DNA from: Acidimicrobiaceae bacterium
GTDB taxonomy: Bacteria > Actinomycetota > Acidimicrobiia > Acidimicrobiales > RAAP-2
Direction: 5' to 3'
Assembly: GCA_027306585.1 (NCBI GenBank)
Contig: DAHUZJ010000134.1
Coordinates: 1 to 49,960 of the forward strand
Length of the DNA: 49,960 nucleotides
Both the position numbers and the translations under genes were made by a program. This document shows, in pieces, positions 32,855 to 41,609 of the stretch. The notes beneath the pieces were generated by a model. The model had not been told where the DNA came from, made no database searches, and saw only the letters and a program-made list of their open reading frames with translations. Within the stretch, counting starts at the first letter, position 1; each line of letters opens with the position of its first letter.

Positions 32855-35046
32855 GCGCGGCGGGGAGGGCGGGGAGCGATCCGGCGGGGAGGGCGGGGAG
32901 CACCGTGTTCACGTGGCTGGCCCGCCTGGTCACCGCCCATCCGTGGCCGGTCGTCGGCGCCTGGCTGCTCGGTGTCGTGGTCGCCGTGGTCCTCTCTCCG
33001 GCGCTCGGCGGCTTCACCTCCAACAACAACTCCTCGTTCCTCCCCGCCTCCTATCAGTCGGTCCGGGCCCAGGCGGTGGCGGCACGGTCCTTCCCCGCCG
33101 AGGCGGGGGCGTCGGGGAGCATCGTGGTCTCGCGGGCCGACCACCGCCGGCTGGATGCCGCCGATCGTGCGGAGGTCGGCCGCCTGGCCGTCGAGCTCGC
33201 CTCGTCGCGCCTCGCCGCCGTCTCGTCGGTCACGACCTCGTCCGCGTACCTCGCTCCGGACAAGAAGGTGCAGATCGTCCAAGTCGCCTTCGCCGGGCAG
33301 GTGGGCGCACCCGCCGCGAACGCGGCGGTGGCCGAGCTCCGACGGCGGACGGACCGCATGCTCACCGGGACCGGACTGGTCGCCGGCCTGACCGGCAACG
33401 CGGCGATCAGCGTGGACTCCACGGCCGAGTTCTCGCGAGCCGAGACCGTCATCGACGTCGCCACCGTGCTGCTCATCCTGGTACTGCTCGGCTTCGTCTT
33501 CCGGAGCGTCGTCCTCGCCGTCACCCCCATCGTGCTCATCGGGATCGTGCACCAGGCGGCGCAGGCGCTGACCGCCGACTTCGCCGACTGGTTCCACTAC
33601 CAGGTGGGCCCCGTGATGGCCCCGTTGCTGATCGTGGTCATGTTCGGTGTCGGCACCGACTACTTCGTCTTCCTCGTCTTCCGGTACCGCGAGCAGGTGG
33701 CACGCGGGGACAGCGCGCTCGACGCGTTGCGCTTCGCCGTCGCCCGGGCCGGCGCGGTCGTCACGTCGGCGGCCGGGACGGTCATAGCCGCCTTCGCCGC
33801 CCTGTCGGTGTCCAGCCTGAGCGAGCTGCGGACGCTCGCTCCCGGACTGATCATCGGGGTGGCCTTCATGCTCGTCACCTCTCTGACCGTGGTGCCCGCG
33901 GTGCTGACGCTGCTCGGGCGCAGCGCCTTCTGGCCGTCGACACCACGGTTGCCGGTGGAGGGTCGCCGCACCCGGACCCAGCTGATCGCCCGGGACGCGT
34001 CGCGGCACCCCGGGCTGGTGCTCGCGCTCTCCGTGCTCGTGCTCGGCGGGCTGTCTCTCGGTCTCCTCCGGTACACCACCACCTACAACCAGCTGGCCGA
34101 GCTGCCGTCCAGCACGCCGTCCCAACAGGCTAACGACACGATCGCCGCACACTTCCCGGCTGGCGTGCTGGGGCCGACGCAGCTGTTCGTGGTGGGCAGG
34201 CGCCCCCTCGACCCGGTGTCGGTGGACGCCTTCGCCCAGCGCCTCGCCAGCGTCGACGGCGTCGGGCTCGTCGTCCCGGCCCAGTACTCGTCCGACCGGC
34301 ACGACGCGTTGATCGAGGTGATCCTGCGGGAGGACCCCTACTCGCCCGCCGCCATCGCCACCGTGACCGGTCCCCTGGACGCCGCCGCCCGGCGCTCCGT
34401 CGCCGGGGCCACGACCCTCGTCGGTGGCACCACCTCGCAGGTGGTCGACATCCGCGCCGCCCTCGACCACGACCTCCGCCTCGTGATCCCCCTGGCGATC
34501 GTCATCGTGGCCGTCATCCTGGGGCTGCTGCTCCGGGCCCTGGTGGCGCCGCTCTACGTCCTGGGCGGGGTCGTCGTCACCTACGTGGCCACGCTCGGGT
34601 CGATCTCCTTCGTCTTCCTGGACGGGGCCGGGTACCGCGGGCTGGACTTCGTGCTGCCGATCGTCGTCTACATCTTCGTGATGGCCGTCGGGACGGACTA
34701 CAACATCCTGATGGCGGCGCGCCTGCGCGAGGAGTTCGCCACCGGGCATGCACCTCGCCAGGCGGCGCGCGACACCATCCTGTACGGGTCCCCAGCGGTC
34801 TTCGCGGCGGCGCTCATCCTGGCGGGGACGTTCGCCTCGCTGGTCCTCACCGGCATCCAACTGCTCGAGGAGATCGGGCTGGCCGTGGCCATCGGGGTGC
34901 TGTTGGCCGCCAACCTGCTGGCCACCAGGATCATCCCGACCATCGCCGCCCTGCGCGGCTGGCGCTTCTGGTGGCCCGGTCGCGTCCAGCGGCTGACCGC
35001 CACCGGGGAGGGCCCCCGACGGGATGACGGTCCGGCCGGTGGGTAG
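32851..35046 (+). CDS. MmpL-family RND transporter
   Basis: The protein (731 aa) has about twelve transmembrane helices in two MMPL halves, each with a periplasmic loop after the first helix. The GTDY motif on helices 4 and 10, in FGVGTDYFVFLVFRYRE and VGTDYNILMAARLREE, matches the proton-relay pairs of MmpL/RND lipid exporters. It should export a lipid or hydrophobic compound. ATG 32851 is used, with repeated GGGGAGGGC units just inside the gene (AGRAGSDPAGRAGS). The stop is TAG, one of the few TAG stops in the window. No MmpS partner is adjacent. Confidence 0.88.
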   Translation: MSAAGRAGSDPAGRAGSTVFTWLARLVTAHPWPVVGAWLLGVVVAVVLSPALGGFTSNNNSSFLPASYQSVRAQAVAARSFPAEAGASGSIVVSRADHRRLDAADRAEVGRLAVELASSRLAAVSSVTTSSAYLAPDKKVQIVQVAFAGQVGAPAANAAVAELRRRTDRMLTGTGLVAGLTGNAAISVDSTAEFSRAETVIDVATVLLILVLLGFVFRSVVLAVTPIVLIGIVHQAAQALTADFADWFHYQVGPVMAPLLIVVMFGVGTDYFVFLVFRYREQVARGDSALDALRFAVARAGAVVTSAAGTVIAAFAALSVSSLSELRTLAPGLIIGVAFMLVTSLTVVPAVLTLLGRSAFWPSTPRLPVEGRRTRTQLIARDASRHPGLVLALSVLVLGGLSLGLLRYTTTYNQLAELPSSTPSQQANDTIAAHFPAGVLGPTQLFVVGRRPLDPVSVDAFAQRLASVDGVGLVVPAQYSSDRHDALIEVILREDPYSPAAIATVTGPLDAAARRSVAGATTLVGGTTSQVVDIRAALDHDLRLVIPLAIVIVAVILGLLLRALVAPLYVLGGVVVTYVATLGSISFVFLDGAGYRGLDFVLPIVVYIFVMAVGTDYNILMAARLREEFATGHAPRQAARDTILYGSPAVFAAALILAGTFASLVLTGIQLLEEIGLAVAIGVLLAANLLATRIIPTIAALRGWRFWWPGRVQRLTATGEGPRRDDGPAGG

Positions 35047-35091
35047 CCGCGGCGTCGCCCACGCCAGCGGGCCACCGAGCTCCACCGTGGG

Positions 35092-36186
35092 TCAGTTGCG
35101 GCAGCTGTCGACCCAGGGTTGCTGGCCGTCGAGCGCGAACAGCGTGACGGCGAGCGTGTCTTGGGCGGCCTTCGACGCCGTGTTCGGGGGCACCCCCACG
35201 AGGCTCGGCAGACCGGCAGCCAGGGCAGCGGCGTTCCAGGTCGGCTGGCTGAACTGGAAGGCCCCCATGTAGAGCCCGTTCGGCGACACCGCGCCGTAGT
35301 TGCCCCCGGACTCGACGCGTACGACGCACTGCAAGTAGGGGTTCAGCGCAGGGTCGGGGAGGTTGGCGCCAGGCGGGCCCGACGGTCCGGAGGCGACCGG
35401 CGCGGACGCCGGGGGACCGGCCGGGGCTCCGGCGCGGGTCCCGATCGCGGCGCGCCGCGCCGCCTGAGCGGCCTGCGCGGCCTGCAGGGCGATCTGGGCG
35501 GCGGCCCGCTGCGCCGCCGCCTGCTGGGCCACGGCGGCGGCGAGCTGCCCGGTGACCTGCGCCTGGGAGGCGGCGAGCGCCGACGCGTCGGCCTTCGCCT
35601 GGCGGAGAGCGTTGGTCCGGGCGTCGAGCGCCGCCTGGTCGCTCGCCTGGACGCTCTGGAGGACGGCCTGCTGGGCGATCAGCTCGGACTCGGCGGCGTG
35701 GAGCCGGTCGAGGGACACGGCGATGTTGCCCACGGCGATCGACTGGTACTCGGTGAAGTCCTGTTGGGCCTGGCCGCCGCCGGACAGCATGAGCGCAAGG
35801 GCCTCGGCCGACGCCGTCCCCGCACCCATGTAGTCGTCGAGGGCCTGGGCCCGTGCCGCCGCGGTGGCGGACGCCACCTGTTGACGGTCGGCAGCGAGCT
35901 GGGCGTCGAGGCGGGCGATGGACGCCGCGTCCTGTGCCAGGCGTGCGGACGCCACCGACGCCTGCTGCCGTGCCACCCCGACCTGGAGCTGCTCGAGCAC
36001 GAGCTGCTGCGAGAGCACGGTGGCCCGCTGGCGCAGGGAGGTGACCGGGTCGGCGCCGGCGCGCGGCGCGGGTGCGGCCACCACCGCGGTCGCGGCGAGG
36101 AGGCCCGAAACGAGCAGGGCCGGCACGACCCGGGTGGGTCGGCGGCCGCTCGTGGCAGTCGTCGGTCGGTACCGAGCGAGCGACAC
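35092..36186 (-). CDS. Secreted coiled-coil protein with Rpf/transglycosylase-like domain
   Basis: The protein (364 aa) has a signal peptide (about 1-45; hydrophobic ALLVSGLLAATAVVAAP), a long Ala/Gln-rich coiled coil (about 50-245), a Pro/Gly linker, and a C-terminal transglycosylase-like domain (about 280-364) with the catalytic-type Glu in CVVRVESGGNYGAVSPNG, resembling resuscitation-promoting-factor and lysozyme-like domains that cut peptidoglycan. Similar coiled coils control cell-wall hydrolases in actinobacteria. GTG 36186 is the start. Two Cys at the ends of the domain could form a disulfide. Confidence 0.82.
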   Translation of the reverse strand: MSLARYRPTTATSGRRPTRVVPALLVSGLLAATAVVAAPAPRAGADPVTSLRQRATVLSQQLVLEQLQVGVARQQASVASARLAQDAASIARLDAQLAADRQQVASATAAARAQALDDYMGAGTASAEALALMLSGGGQAQQDFTEYQSIAVGNIAVSLDRLHAAESELIAQQAVLQSVQASDQAALDARTNALRQAKADASALAASQAQVTGQLAAAVAQQAAAQRAAAQIALQAAQAAQAARRAAIGTRAGAPAGPPASAPVASGPSGPPGANLPDPALNPYLQCVVRVESGGNYGAVSPNGLYMGAFQFSQPTWNAAALAAGLPSLVGVPPNTASKAAQDTLAVTLFALDGQQPWVDSCRN

Positions 36187-36257
36187 GATGCGACGACGCT
36201 AGCGGGGTCCGGGGCCCGGCCACAACCGGAGCGGGCTCGCGTGCCCCCGGAGGGTGG

Positions 36258-36296
36258 CCGGTGGGTGGCAGTCGGTGGCCCCCCGGTGGGTGGCAG
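36258..36296. repeat. Direct repeat of a 14-bp unit
   Basis: CCGGTGGGTGGCAG occurs at 36258-36271 and again at 36283-36296, 25 bp apart, in the 128-bp gap upstream of the Rpf-like gene. It may be a regulator binding pair or a relic of slippage. Confidence 0.5.
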
Positions 36297-36314
36297 CGGC
36301 CTGCCGCCCCTTCC

Positions 36315-37499
36315 TCAGGAGAGGGCGACGGCGGCGTGGAGGGCCACGCCGGTGGCGAGGGCGGCCTCGTCGAGCACCATGCGGTTGGAGTGGTTCGGAG
36401 CCGGATTGGCCACCCCGGGCGGCGCCATGCCGAGGAGGACCATCGAGCCGGGGACGCGTTGGAGGACGAACGACCAGTCCTCGGCGCCCATCACGGCAGT
36501 GGGCATGCGGGCCACGCGGTCCTGGCCGACGAGTGCCTCGGCCACGCCGAGCACCTGGTCCACGGCGGCGGCGTCGTTGACGGTGACGGGGTAGCCGGGC
36601 GGGATCGGCGTGACGGCCGCGTCGCAGAGGTGGGCGGCGGCCACGTGGCCGGCCACCCGCTCGAGGCCCTCGAGGGTGCGGGCCCGGCTTCCCTCAGAGA
36701 GGGCCCGCACCGTGCCGAGCAGCTCGGCAGTCTCGGGGATGACGTTGTCGGTCGTCCCGGCGTGGATGCTGGCGACGGTCAGCACCGCCGGATCGGAGAC
36801 GGTGATCCGACGGGTCACCATCGTCTGGAGGGCCGTGACGATCTCGCACGCCACGGGAACGGGGTCGACGGCGTCGTGGGGCATCGAGGCATGCCCGCCC
36901 TTGCCCGTCACCACCAACCGGAAGGCGTCGGCCGAGGCCATGAACGCGCCGGGCTTGGAGGCGACCCATCCCGAGGGAGCGAGCGGCGTGACGTGGATGG
37001 CGAAGGCCCGCTGCACCGGACCGACCTGCTCGAGCAGTCCCTCGTCGAGCATGACCGAAGCGCCGGCGTGCCCCTCCTCCCCCGGCTGGAACATCAGCAC
37101 CACGCGCCCGGCCAGCGTGGCCTGCCGTCGGGCCAGCAGCTTCGCTGCCCCGACCAGCATGGCGACGTGGGCGTCGTGGCCGCAGGCGTGCATCGCACCG
37201 GGCACCTCCGAGGCGTAGGGAAGGCCGGTCTCCTCGGTCATCGGCAGCGCGTCCATGTCGGCGCGCAACAGCGTGGTCGGACCGGGCTCGCCCCCTTCGA
37301 GCACGGCGACCACCGAGGTGGTGGCGGAGCCCGTCGACACGGACACGGGCAGTCCCTCCAAGGCGTCGAGCACGGCCTGCTGCGTACGCGGGAGGTCGAG
37401 CCCCAGCTCGGGGTGGCGATGGAGGTCGCGCCGGAGCGCCGTCGTCTCCTCGAGCAGCGATCCGGCTTCTTCGCGCAGGTCGCCTGGCCGTCCGGTCAT
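36315..37499 (-). CDS. M20-family amidohydrolase (hippurate hydrolase type)
   Basis: The protein (394 aa) has the M20D motifs RRDLHRHPELG, RADMDALPM, HACGHDAHVAML (metal-binding His and Asp), QPGEEGHAGA with catalytic Glu, AIHVTPLAPSG and the dimerisation-domain TGKGGHASMPHDAVDPV. It hydrolyses an N-acyl amino acid or similar amide in the cytoplasm. ATG 37499 follows a GGGG-rich stretch. The next gene on the same strand, 128 bp away, is the Rpf-like gene, but a shared operon is uncertain. Substrate not predictable. Confidence 0.9.
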   Translation of the reverse strand: MTGRPGDLREEAGSLLEETTALRRDLHRHPELGLDLPRTQQAVLDALEGLPVSVSTGSATTSVVAVLEGGEPGPTTLLRADMDALPMTEETGLPYASEVPGAMHACGHDAHVAMLVGAAKLLARRQATLAGRVVLMFQPGEEGHAGASVMLDEGLLEQVGPVQRAFAIHVTPLAPSGWVASKPGAFMASADAFRLVVTGKGGHASMPHDAVDPVPVACEIVTALQTMVTRRITVSDPAVLTVASIHAGTTDNVIPETAELLGTVRALSEGSRARTLEGLERVAGHVAAAHLCDAAVTPIPPGYPVTVNDAAAVDQVLGVAEALVGQDRVARMPTAVMGAEDWSFVLQRVPGSMVLLGMAPPGVANPAPNHSNRMVLDEAALATGVALHAAVALS

Positions 37500-37649
37500 C
37501 GTCCCCCCTGTTCACCACCAGTCGCCAACGCCACCGCCAGGCGCCGCCAGCTCTGCCAGGCGCCAGCGTAGGGCCTGGGGAGGACGCCCCTGGTCGGTGC
37601 GGTGGCGCGGGCACGGACGGGAGCGGGCCGGGCGTCGCCCTCGACGCCG

Positions 37650-37691
37650 ATACAACAACGAGACAGTTGTATACAGGTGAACGAGTACACT
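37650..37691 (+). promoter_or_regulatory. ArsR-type operator and leaderless promoter
   Basis: ATACAAC (37650-37656) and GTTGTAT (37666-37672) form a perfect 7-9-7 inverted repeat typical of ArsR-family operators. TACACT (37686-37691) ends 7 nt before the ATG at 37699, so transcript start and translation start should coincide. The operator occupies the -35 region. Confidence 0.7.
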
Positions 37692-37698
37692 TGCCTCG

Positions 37699-38052
37699 AT
37701 GGACGGCAGCACGCTCCCGCACCCCTTGCCCGACCAGCTGGTCGGGGTGATCGCCCAGCGGTTCCGCGTCCTCGCCGAGCCCACCCGCCTGCGGCTGCTC
37801 GACGCCCTGCGCGACGGCCCGGCGACCGTCCACGAGCTCCAAGAGCTGACCGGAGCGTCGCAGCAGAACGTCTCGAAGCACCTGGCGATCCTGTTCGACG
37901 CCGGCATGGTGCACCGGGCCAAGCACGGCACGAGCGTCTCCTACGAGATCGCCGACCCCGGGCTGTTCACGCTGTGCGAGCTCGTGTGCGGCACCCTCCA
38001 GCGTCAGCTCGCCGAGCTCGACGGTCTCTTGAAGAGAGGATCCCCCCGATGA
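37699..38052 (+). CDS. ArsR-family transcriptional regulator
   Basis: The protein (117 aa) is a winged helix with the recognition segment LQELTGASQQNVSKHLAILFDAGMVHRAKHGTSVSYEI. It has only two cysteines, close together near the C-terminus (FTLCELVCGTL), which could form a thiol or metal sensor. The downstream DUF2892 gene overlaps by 4 bp (ATGA), so the two are an operon. ArsR-DUF2892 pairs are often tied to sulfur or persulfide sensing (BigR/SqrR type), but the present Cys spacing does not match that of the known sensors I recall, so the signal is open. Confidence 0.85.
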   Translation: MDGSTLPHPLPDQLVGVIAQRFRVLAEPTRLRLLDALRDGPATVHELQELTGASQQNVSKHLAILFDAGMVHRAKHGTSVSYEIADPGLFTLCELVCGTLQRQLAELDGLLKRGSPR

Positions 38053-38321
38053 CTCCTGCCCCCCCGCCGACCACGCGTCGCTGGCCACTCGAGCGCGTGC
38101 TGTTCGCCCTCGCCGGGTCGGTGACCCTGGTGTCCGCGCTGCTCGCCGCCGTGGTGAGCCCGTGGTTCCTCGTGCTCACCGCCTTCGTCGGGGTCAACCA
38201 GTGGCTCTTCGCGGCCACGCGCGCGTGCCCGACCTCGCTCCTTTTGACGAGGGCGTGCGGGCTCCGCTCGTCGCTCTACCCGGTCCCCGAGGTGCGGGGC
38301 GGACAGGTCCCGCTGTCCTGA
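38049..38321 (+). CDS. DUF2892 inner-membrane protein
   Basis: This 90-aa protein has two hydrophobic segments (about 17-34 and 36-54) followed by ACPTSLLLTRACGLR, the Cys-containing hairpin of DUF2892/YgaP-type membrane domains. YgaP itself joins such a domain to a rhodanese; here the domain is alone. It is coupled to arsR and probably belongs to a small sulfur- or metal-stress response. Confidence in the family is good, in the function low. Confidence 0.75.
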   Translation: MTPAPPPTTRRWPLERVLFALAGSVTLVSALLAAVVSPWFLVLTAFVGVNQWLFAATRACPTSLLLTRACGLRSSLYPVPEVRGGQVPLS

Positions 38322-38620
38322 TCGGGCCGGACCTCGTCTGCCGGGCGTCCATGGCGCCTCGGTGGCGTGGCGCCCGTGCACGTGGTCCTCGGCGTCCGGC
38401 TGGGAGCAGGCGACGGAGCGTGCGTAGCGTCGGGACGGCGAGCGCGTCGACGACCAGGACGAGCGCGAGCGCGACGGCACGGCCGGCCAAGGGGCGGTGG
38501 CCGTGCAGGGCAAGGCGAAGGTGGGCCCAACGAGGCGTTACGGGGCAGGCCGTGTCGCGCCATCGGAGATGCGTCCCGGTCTTAAGTGCGAACGGTTCGC
38601 AAGTGCCATAGGCTGCACCC
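38322..38620. other. Gap upstream of the nickel/cobalt permease with a palindromic box
   Basis: Most of the 299 bp hold nothing I can support as a gene; a minus-strand frame with one hydrophobic stretch is noted but not called. At the end, TGCGAACGGTTCGCA (38587-38601) is a perfect 6-3-6 inverted repeat just upstream of TAGGCT (38609-38614). It is a good candidate operator for a metal-sensing repressor. Confidence 0.55.
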
Positions 38621-39772
38621 GTGACCCTGCTGGCCCCGGACGAGCAGTGCCGCGACCAACGGTCCGTCCTGCCCGACGGCGTGCCACCCCGATGCGGGCG
38701 TCCGGCGCTCTCGCCGCGCGAGTGGCGCGGGCTCGGGGGGATGGCCGCCGTCATCGTGGCCTTCCACGTCGTCGGCTGGGGGATCTTCCTCGCCGTCGTC
38801 CTGCCACTGCACGCCCGCCTGCTCGGCGTCGGCGTGGCCGTCACCGCCTACACGCTGGGGATGCGGCACGCCTTCGACGCGGACCACATCTCGGCCATCG
38901 ACAACACGACGCGCAAGCTGATGGCCGACGGCCAGCGGCCGCTCAGCGTCGGCTTCTTCTTCTCGCTTGGCCACTCGACGGTCGTCTTCCTGCTCGGGGT
39001 CGGGCTCACCTTCGCCTCGCGGGCGCTCTACGGGGCGGTCCGCAATCCCCACTCGGCGCTCGAGAGCACGGGCGGCGTGGTGGGGACCCTCGTGTCGGGA
39101 TCGTTCCTGTACCTGATCGCCGGGCTGAACCTGGTGGTCCTCGTCGGCATTGCCAAGGTGTTCCGCCGGATGCGCGCCGGCCGCTACGACGAGGCCGAGC
39201 TCGAGGCGCAGCTCGCCGCTCGCGGCCTCATGGCGCGCTTCTTCGGAGGCCTCGTGCGCTCCGTCGACCGCCCGTGGAAGATGTACCCGATCGGGGTCCT
39301 CTTCGGCCTCGGCTTCGACACGGCGACCGAGGTGGCGCTGTTGGCCGCGGCCGCCGGTGCCGCCGTGGGAGGACTGCCCTGGTACGCCGTGGTGGTCCTG
39401 CCAGTCCTCTTCGCCGCAGGCATGTCGCTCTTCGACACCCTCGACGGCTCGTTCATGAACTTCGCCTACGGCTGGGCGTTCGCCAGCTCGGTCCGGAAGG
39501 TGTACTACAACCTCACGATCACCGGGCTGTCCGTGGCGGTGGCGCTGTTCATCGGCACGATCGAGGTCGGCGGGCTCCTCGCCACCGAGCTGCACCTCCA
39601 CGGGCCGCTCTGGTCGTTCGTCGCCGGCTTCGACATCAATCGGGCCGGCTTCGTCATCGTCGGCCTCTTCGTGGTCACGTGGGTGGTGGCCGTGGTCTAC
39701 TGGCGGCTCGCCCGGGTCGAGGAGCGGTGGTCGCAGGCGGTGCCGGGAACGTCGTCGCCGGGTGCGCCCTGA
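38621..39772 (+). CDS. NiCoT-family nickel/cobalt transporter
   Basis: The protein (383 aa) has eight hydrophobic segments and the NiCoT signature RHAFDADHI (HX4DH) in helix 2, FSLGHSTVVF, LGFDTATE and GMSLFDTLDG. It imports Ni2+ or Co2+ for enzymes such as hydrogenase, urease or cobalamin synthesis. GTG 38621 lies 6 nt after TAGGCT, suggesting a leaderless transcript under the palindrome at 38587-38601. The hydrogenase-like gene at the left edge of the window is a possible user of nickel. Confidence 0.92.
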   Translation: MTLLAPDEQCRDQRSVLPDGVPPRCGRPALSPREWRGLGGMAAVIVAFHVVGWGIFLAVVLPLHARLLGVGVAVTAYTLGMRHAFDADHISAIDNTTRKLMADGQRPLSVGFFFSLGHSTVVFLLGVGLTFASRALYGAVRNPHSALESTGGVVGTLVSGSFLYLIAGLNLVVLVGIAKVFRRMRAGRYDEAELEAQLAARGLMARFFGGLVRSVDRPWKMYPIGVLFGLGFDTATEVALLAAAAGAAVGGLPWYAVVVLPVLFAAGMSLFDTLDGSFMNFAYGWAFASSVRKVYYNLTITGLSVAVALFIGTIEVGGLLATELHLHGPLWSFVAGFDINRAGFVIVGLFVVTWVVAVVYWRLARVEERWSQAVPGTSSPGAP

Positions 39773-39844
39773 GCCCGGCGGGCCGGGCCCGGGGCTGCCG
39801 AGCGTGGAACGATCGGGGGACCGCACGACCCGAGGAGCGCTCCC

Positions 39845-40714
39845 GTGGACTTCGCCATCGCCTTTGCCAACACCGGTCCGTTCGCCGAGCCCGAGGCGGC
39901 AGTGGCCTTCGCCCGCGCCGCCGAGGCGGCCGGCTTCGAGTCGCTGTGGACGGTCGAGCACGTCGTCGTGCCGGCCGGCTACCGCTCGACGTACCCCTAC
40001 AGTCGGTCCGGACGCATGCCTGGCGACGAGGACGCCCCGATCCCCGACCCGCTCGTCTGGCTCGCGTACGTCGCCGCTGCCACGTCGACCATCCGTCTCG
40101 GCACGGGGGTGCTGATCCTGCCGCAGCGCCAGCCCGTCGTCGTCGCGAAGGAGCTCGCCACGCTCGACGTCCTGTCGGGCGGCCGGGTCCTCCTCGGCGT
40201 CGGGGTCGGATGGCTCGAGGAGGAATTCGCCGCCGTGGGGGTGCCCTTCGCCGAGCGGGGAGCGCGCACTGACGACCACATCGGTGCACTGCGCGCACTG
40301 TGGAGCCAGGACCAGGCCACCTACGAGGGGACCTTCACCTCGTTCAGCGCGTGCATCTCGCGGCCCCAGCCGATGGTCGGCACCATCCCGGTGCACATCG
40401 GCGGGCACTCCGAGGTGGCGGCGCGGCGAGCCGGGCGCCTCGGGGACGGCTTCGTCCCGGCGCAGGGCAGCCGCGAGCGGCTCGCCGACCTCTTCGCCCT
40501 TGCCCGTGTGACCGCCGAGGAGGCCGGGCGAGACCCGGAGGCTCTCGAGCTGACTGCCGCCGGAAACGGGTGCTTCGGCCCCGGGGCGCTCGATGAGGTG
40601 GCGGCCCTGGCCGAGCTCGGCGTCAGCCGGGTCGTCGTGCCTTCGTTCCTCTTCTTCGCCGACACCGAGGCGTCGCTTGCCCGTTACGGCGAGGAGGTCA
40701 TCGCCGCGTCGTGA
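39845..40714 (+). CDS. LLM-class F420-dependent oxidoreductase
   Basis: The protein (289 aa) is a luciferase-like TIM barrel: FAIAFANTGPFAEPEAAVAFARAAEAAGFESLWTVEHVVVP at the N-terminus, LVWLAYVAAATSTIRLGTGVLILPQR and KELATLDVLSGGRVLLGVGVGWLEEEF are diagnostic of the F420 group. It oxidises or reduces an unknown substrate using F420. GAGGAG precedes GTG 39845. It follows the nickel permease at 72 bp and is probably transcribed on its own. Confidence 0.9.
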   Translation: MDFAIAFANTGPFAEPEAAVAFARAAEAAGFESLWTVEHVVVPAGYRSTYPYSRSGRMPGDEDAPIPDPLVWLAYVAAATSTIRLGTGVLILPQRQPVVVAKELATLDVLSGGRVLLGVGVGWLEEEFAAVGVPFAERGARTDDHIGALRALWSQDQATYEGTFTSFSACISRPQPMVGTIPVHIGGHSEVAARRAGRLGDGFVPAQGSRERLADLFALARVTAEEAGRDPEALELTAAGNGCFGPGALDEVAALAELGVSRVVVPSFLFFADTEASLARYGEEVIAAS

Positions 40715-40832
40715 CGCCTGGCGGACGCCGGCACCGGGCAGGGGACCGGCGGGGCGTGCAGACCGTGCTCCCGTCGACTACGAACGGGGACCACGGTCAC
40801 GGCCCGGCGCGGGCCAGCGAGGAGGGGACCTG

Positions 40833-41609
40833 ATGCACGCAGACGTGAAGGGCACGACGGCGCCAGTGCTCGAGCTCCAGCTCGACGCCGGGGAAGAGGT
40901 GGTCTCGACGCAGGGGGAGCTGTCGTGGATGACCCCGAACGTCGAGCTCTCGCAGACGACGGGGACGGGCGGCTCCCACGGGCTCCGGGCCACGTTGAAG
41001 CGCGTGGCTGGCGGGGGCGGCCTGCTGCTCACTCGCTACCGGGCGTCCCAGGGCGAGGGGATGGTGGCCTTCGCCGCCAAGCTGCCGGGTCGGATCTTCC
41101 CCGTCGAGATCGCCGCGGGCTCCGGTTACCTCGTCCACCGCCATGGCTGGCTGTGCGCCACTTCCGGAGTTGTCCCGTCGGTCGGCTTCCAGCAGTCGTT
41201 CTCGGGTGGCCTGTGGGGTGGCGACGGGTTCGTGCTCGAGCGCCTCGAAGGGGAGGGGACAGCGTGGGTCGAACTGGCCGGCGAGACCGTCACCTACGAG
41301 CTCGCTGCCGGCCAGACCCTCCTCGTGCACCCCGGCCACGTCGGCGTCTTCGCGGACTCGGTGTCCTTTGAGGTCACCCGGGTCCCCGGCATCGCCAACA
41401 AGCTGTTCGGCGGAGACGGCTACCACCTCGTCGCCCTCACCGGCCCGGGGACCATCTGGCTCCAGAGCATGCCGCTGCCCATCCTCGCCGGTGCGCTCGC
41501 CCCCTACCTCGGCGGCGGCCAGCAGGCGGGCTCGGGCGTCGTCGCCGGCGGGCTCGCCGGTGGGCTCGCCGGCGGTGCGCTCGGCAACCTCTTCGGAGGA
41601 AATGTCTGA
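40833..41609 (+). CDS. AIM24/TIGR00266-family protein
   Basis: The protein (258 aa) has the beta-rich AIM24 fold, with repeated Gly-flanked strands (KLPGRIFPVEIAAGSGYLVH, FVLERLEGEGTAWVELAGET, VHPGHVGVFADSVSF, GPGTIWLQSMPL). The C-terminus is a Gly-rich GGLAGGLAGGALGNLFGG tail. Bacterial members are of unknown function; the yeast one is needed for mitochondrial membrane organisation. GGAGGGG precedes ATG 40833. The end overlaps the next gene by 8 bp. Confidence 0.82.
   Translation: MHADVKGTTAPVLELQLDAGEEVVSTQGELSWMTPNVELSQTTGTGGSHGLRATLKRVAGGGGLLLTRYRASQGEGMVAFAAKLPGRIFPVEIAAGSGYLVHRHGWLCATSGVVPSVGFQQSFSGGLWGGDGFVLERLEGEGTAWVELAGETVTYELAAGQTLLVHPGHVGVFADSVSFEVTRVPGIANKLFGGDGYHLVALTGPGTIWLQSMPLPILAGALAPYLGGGQQAGSGVVAGGLAGGLAGGALGNLFGGNV

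Noticed and set aside
38322..38620. Minus-strand frame with a hydrophobic stretch between the DUF2892 and NiCoT genes
   Set aside because: It runs antisense into both neighbours, has no clear start or ribosome binding site, and the hydrophobic stretch is short; likely a GC-rich shadow frame.
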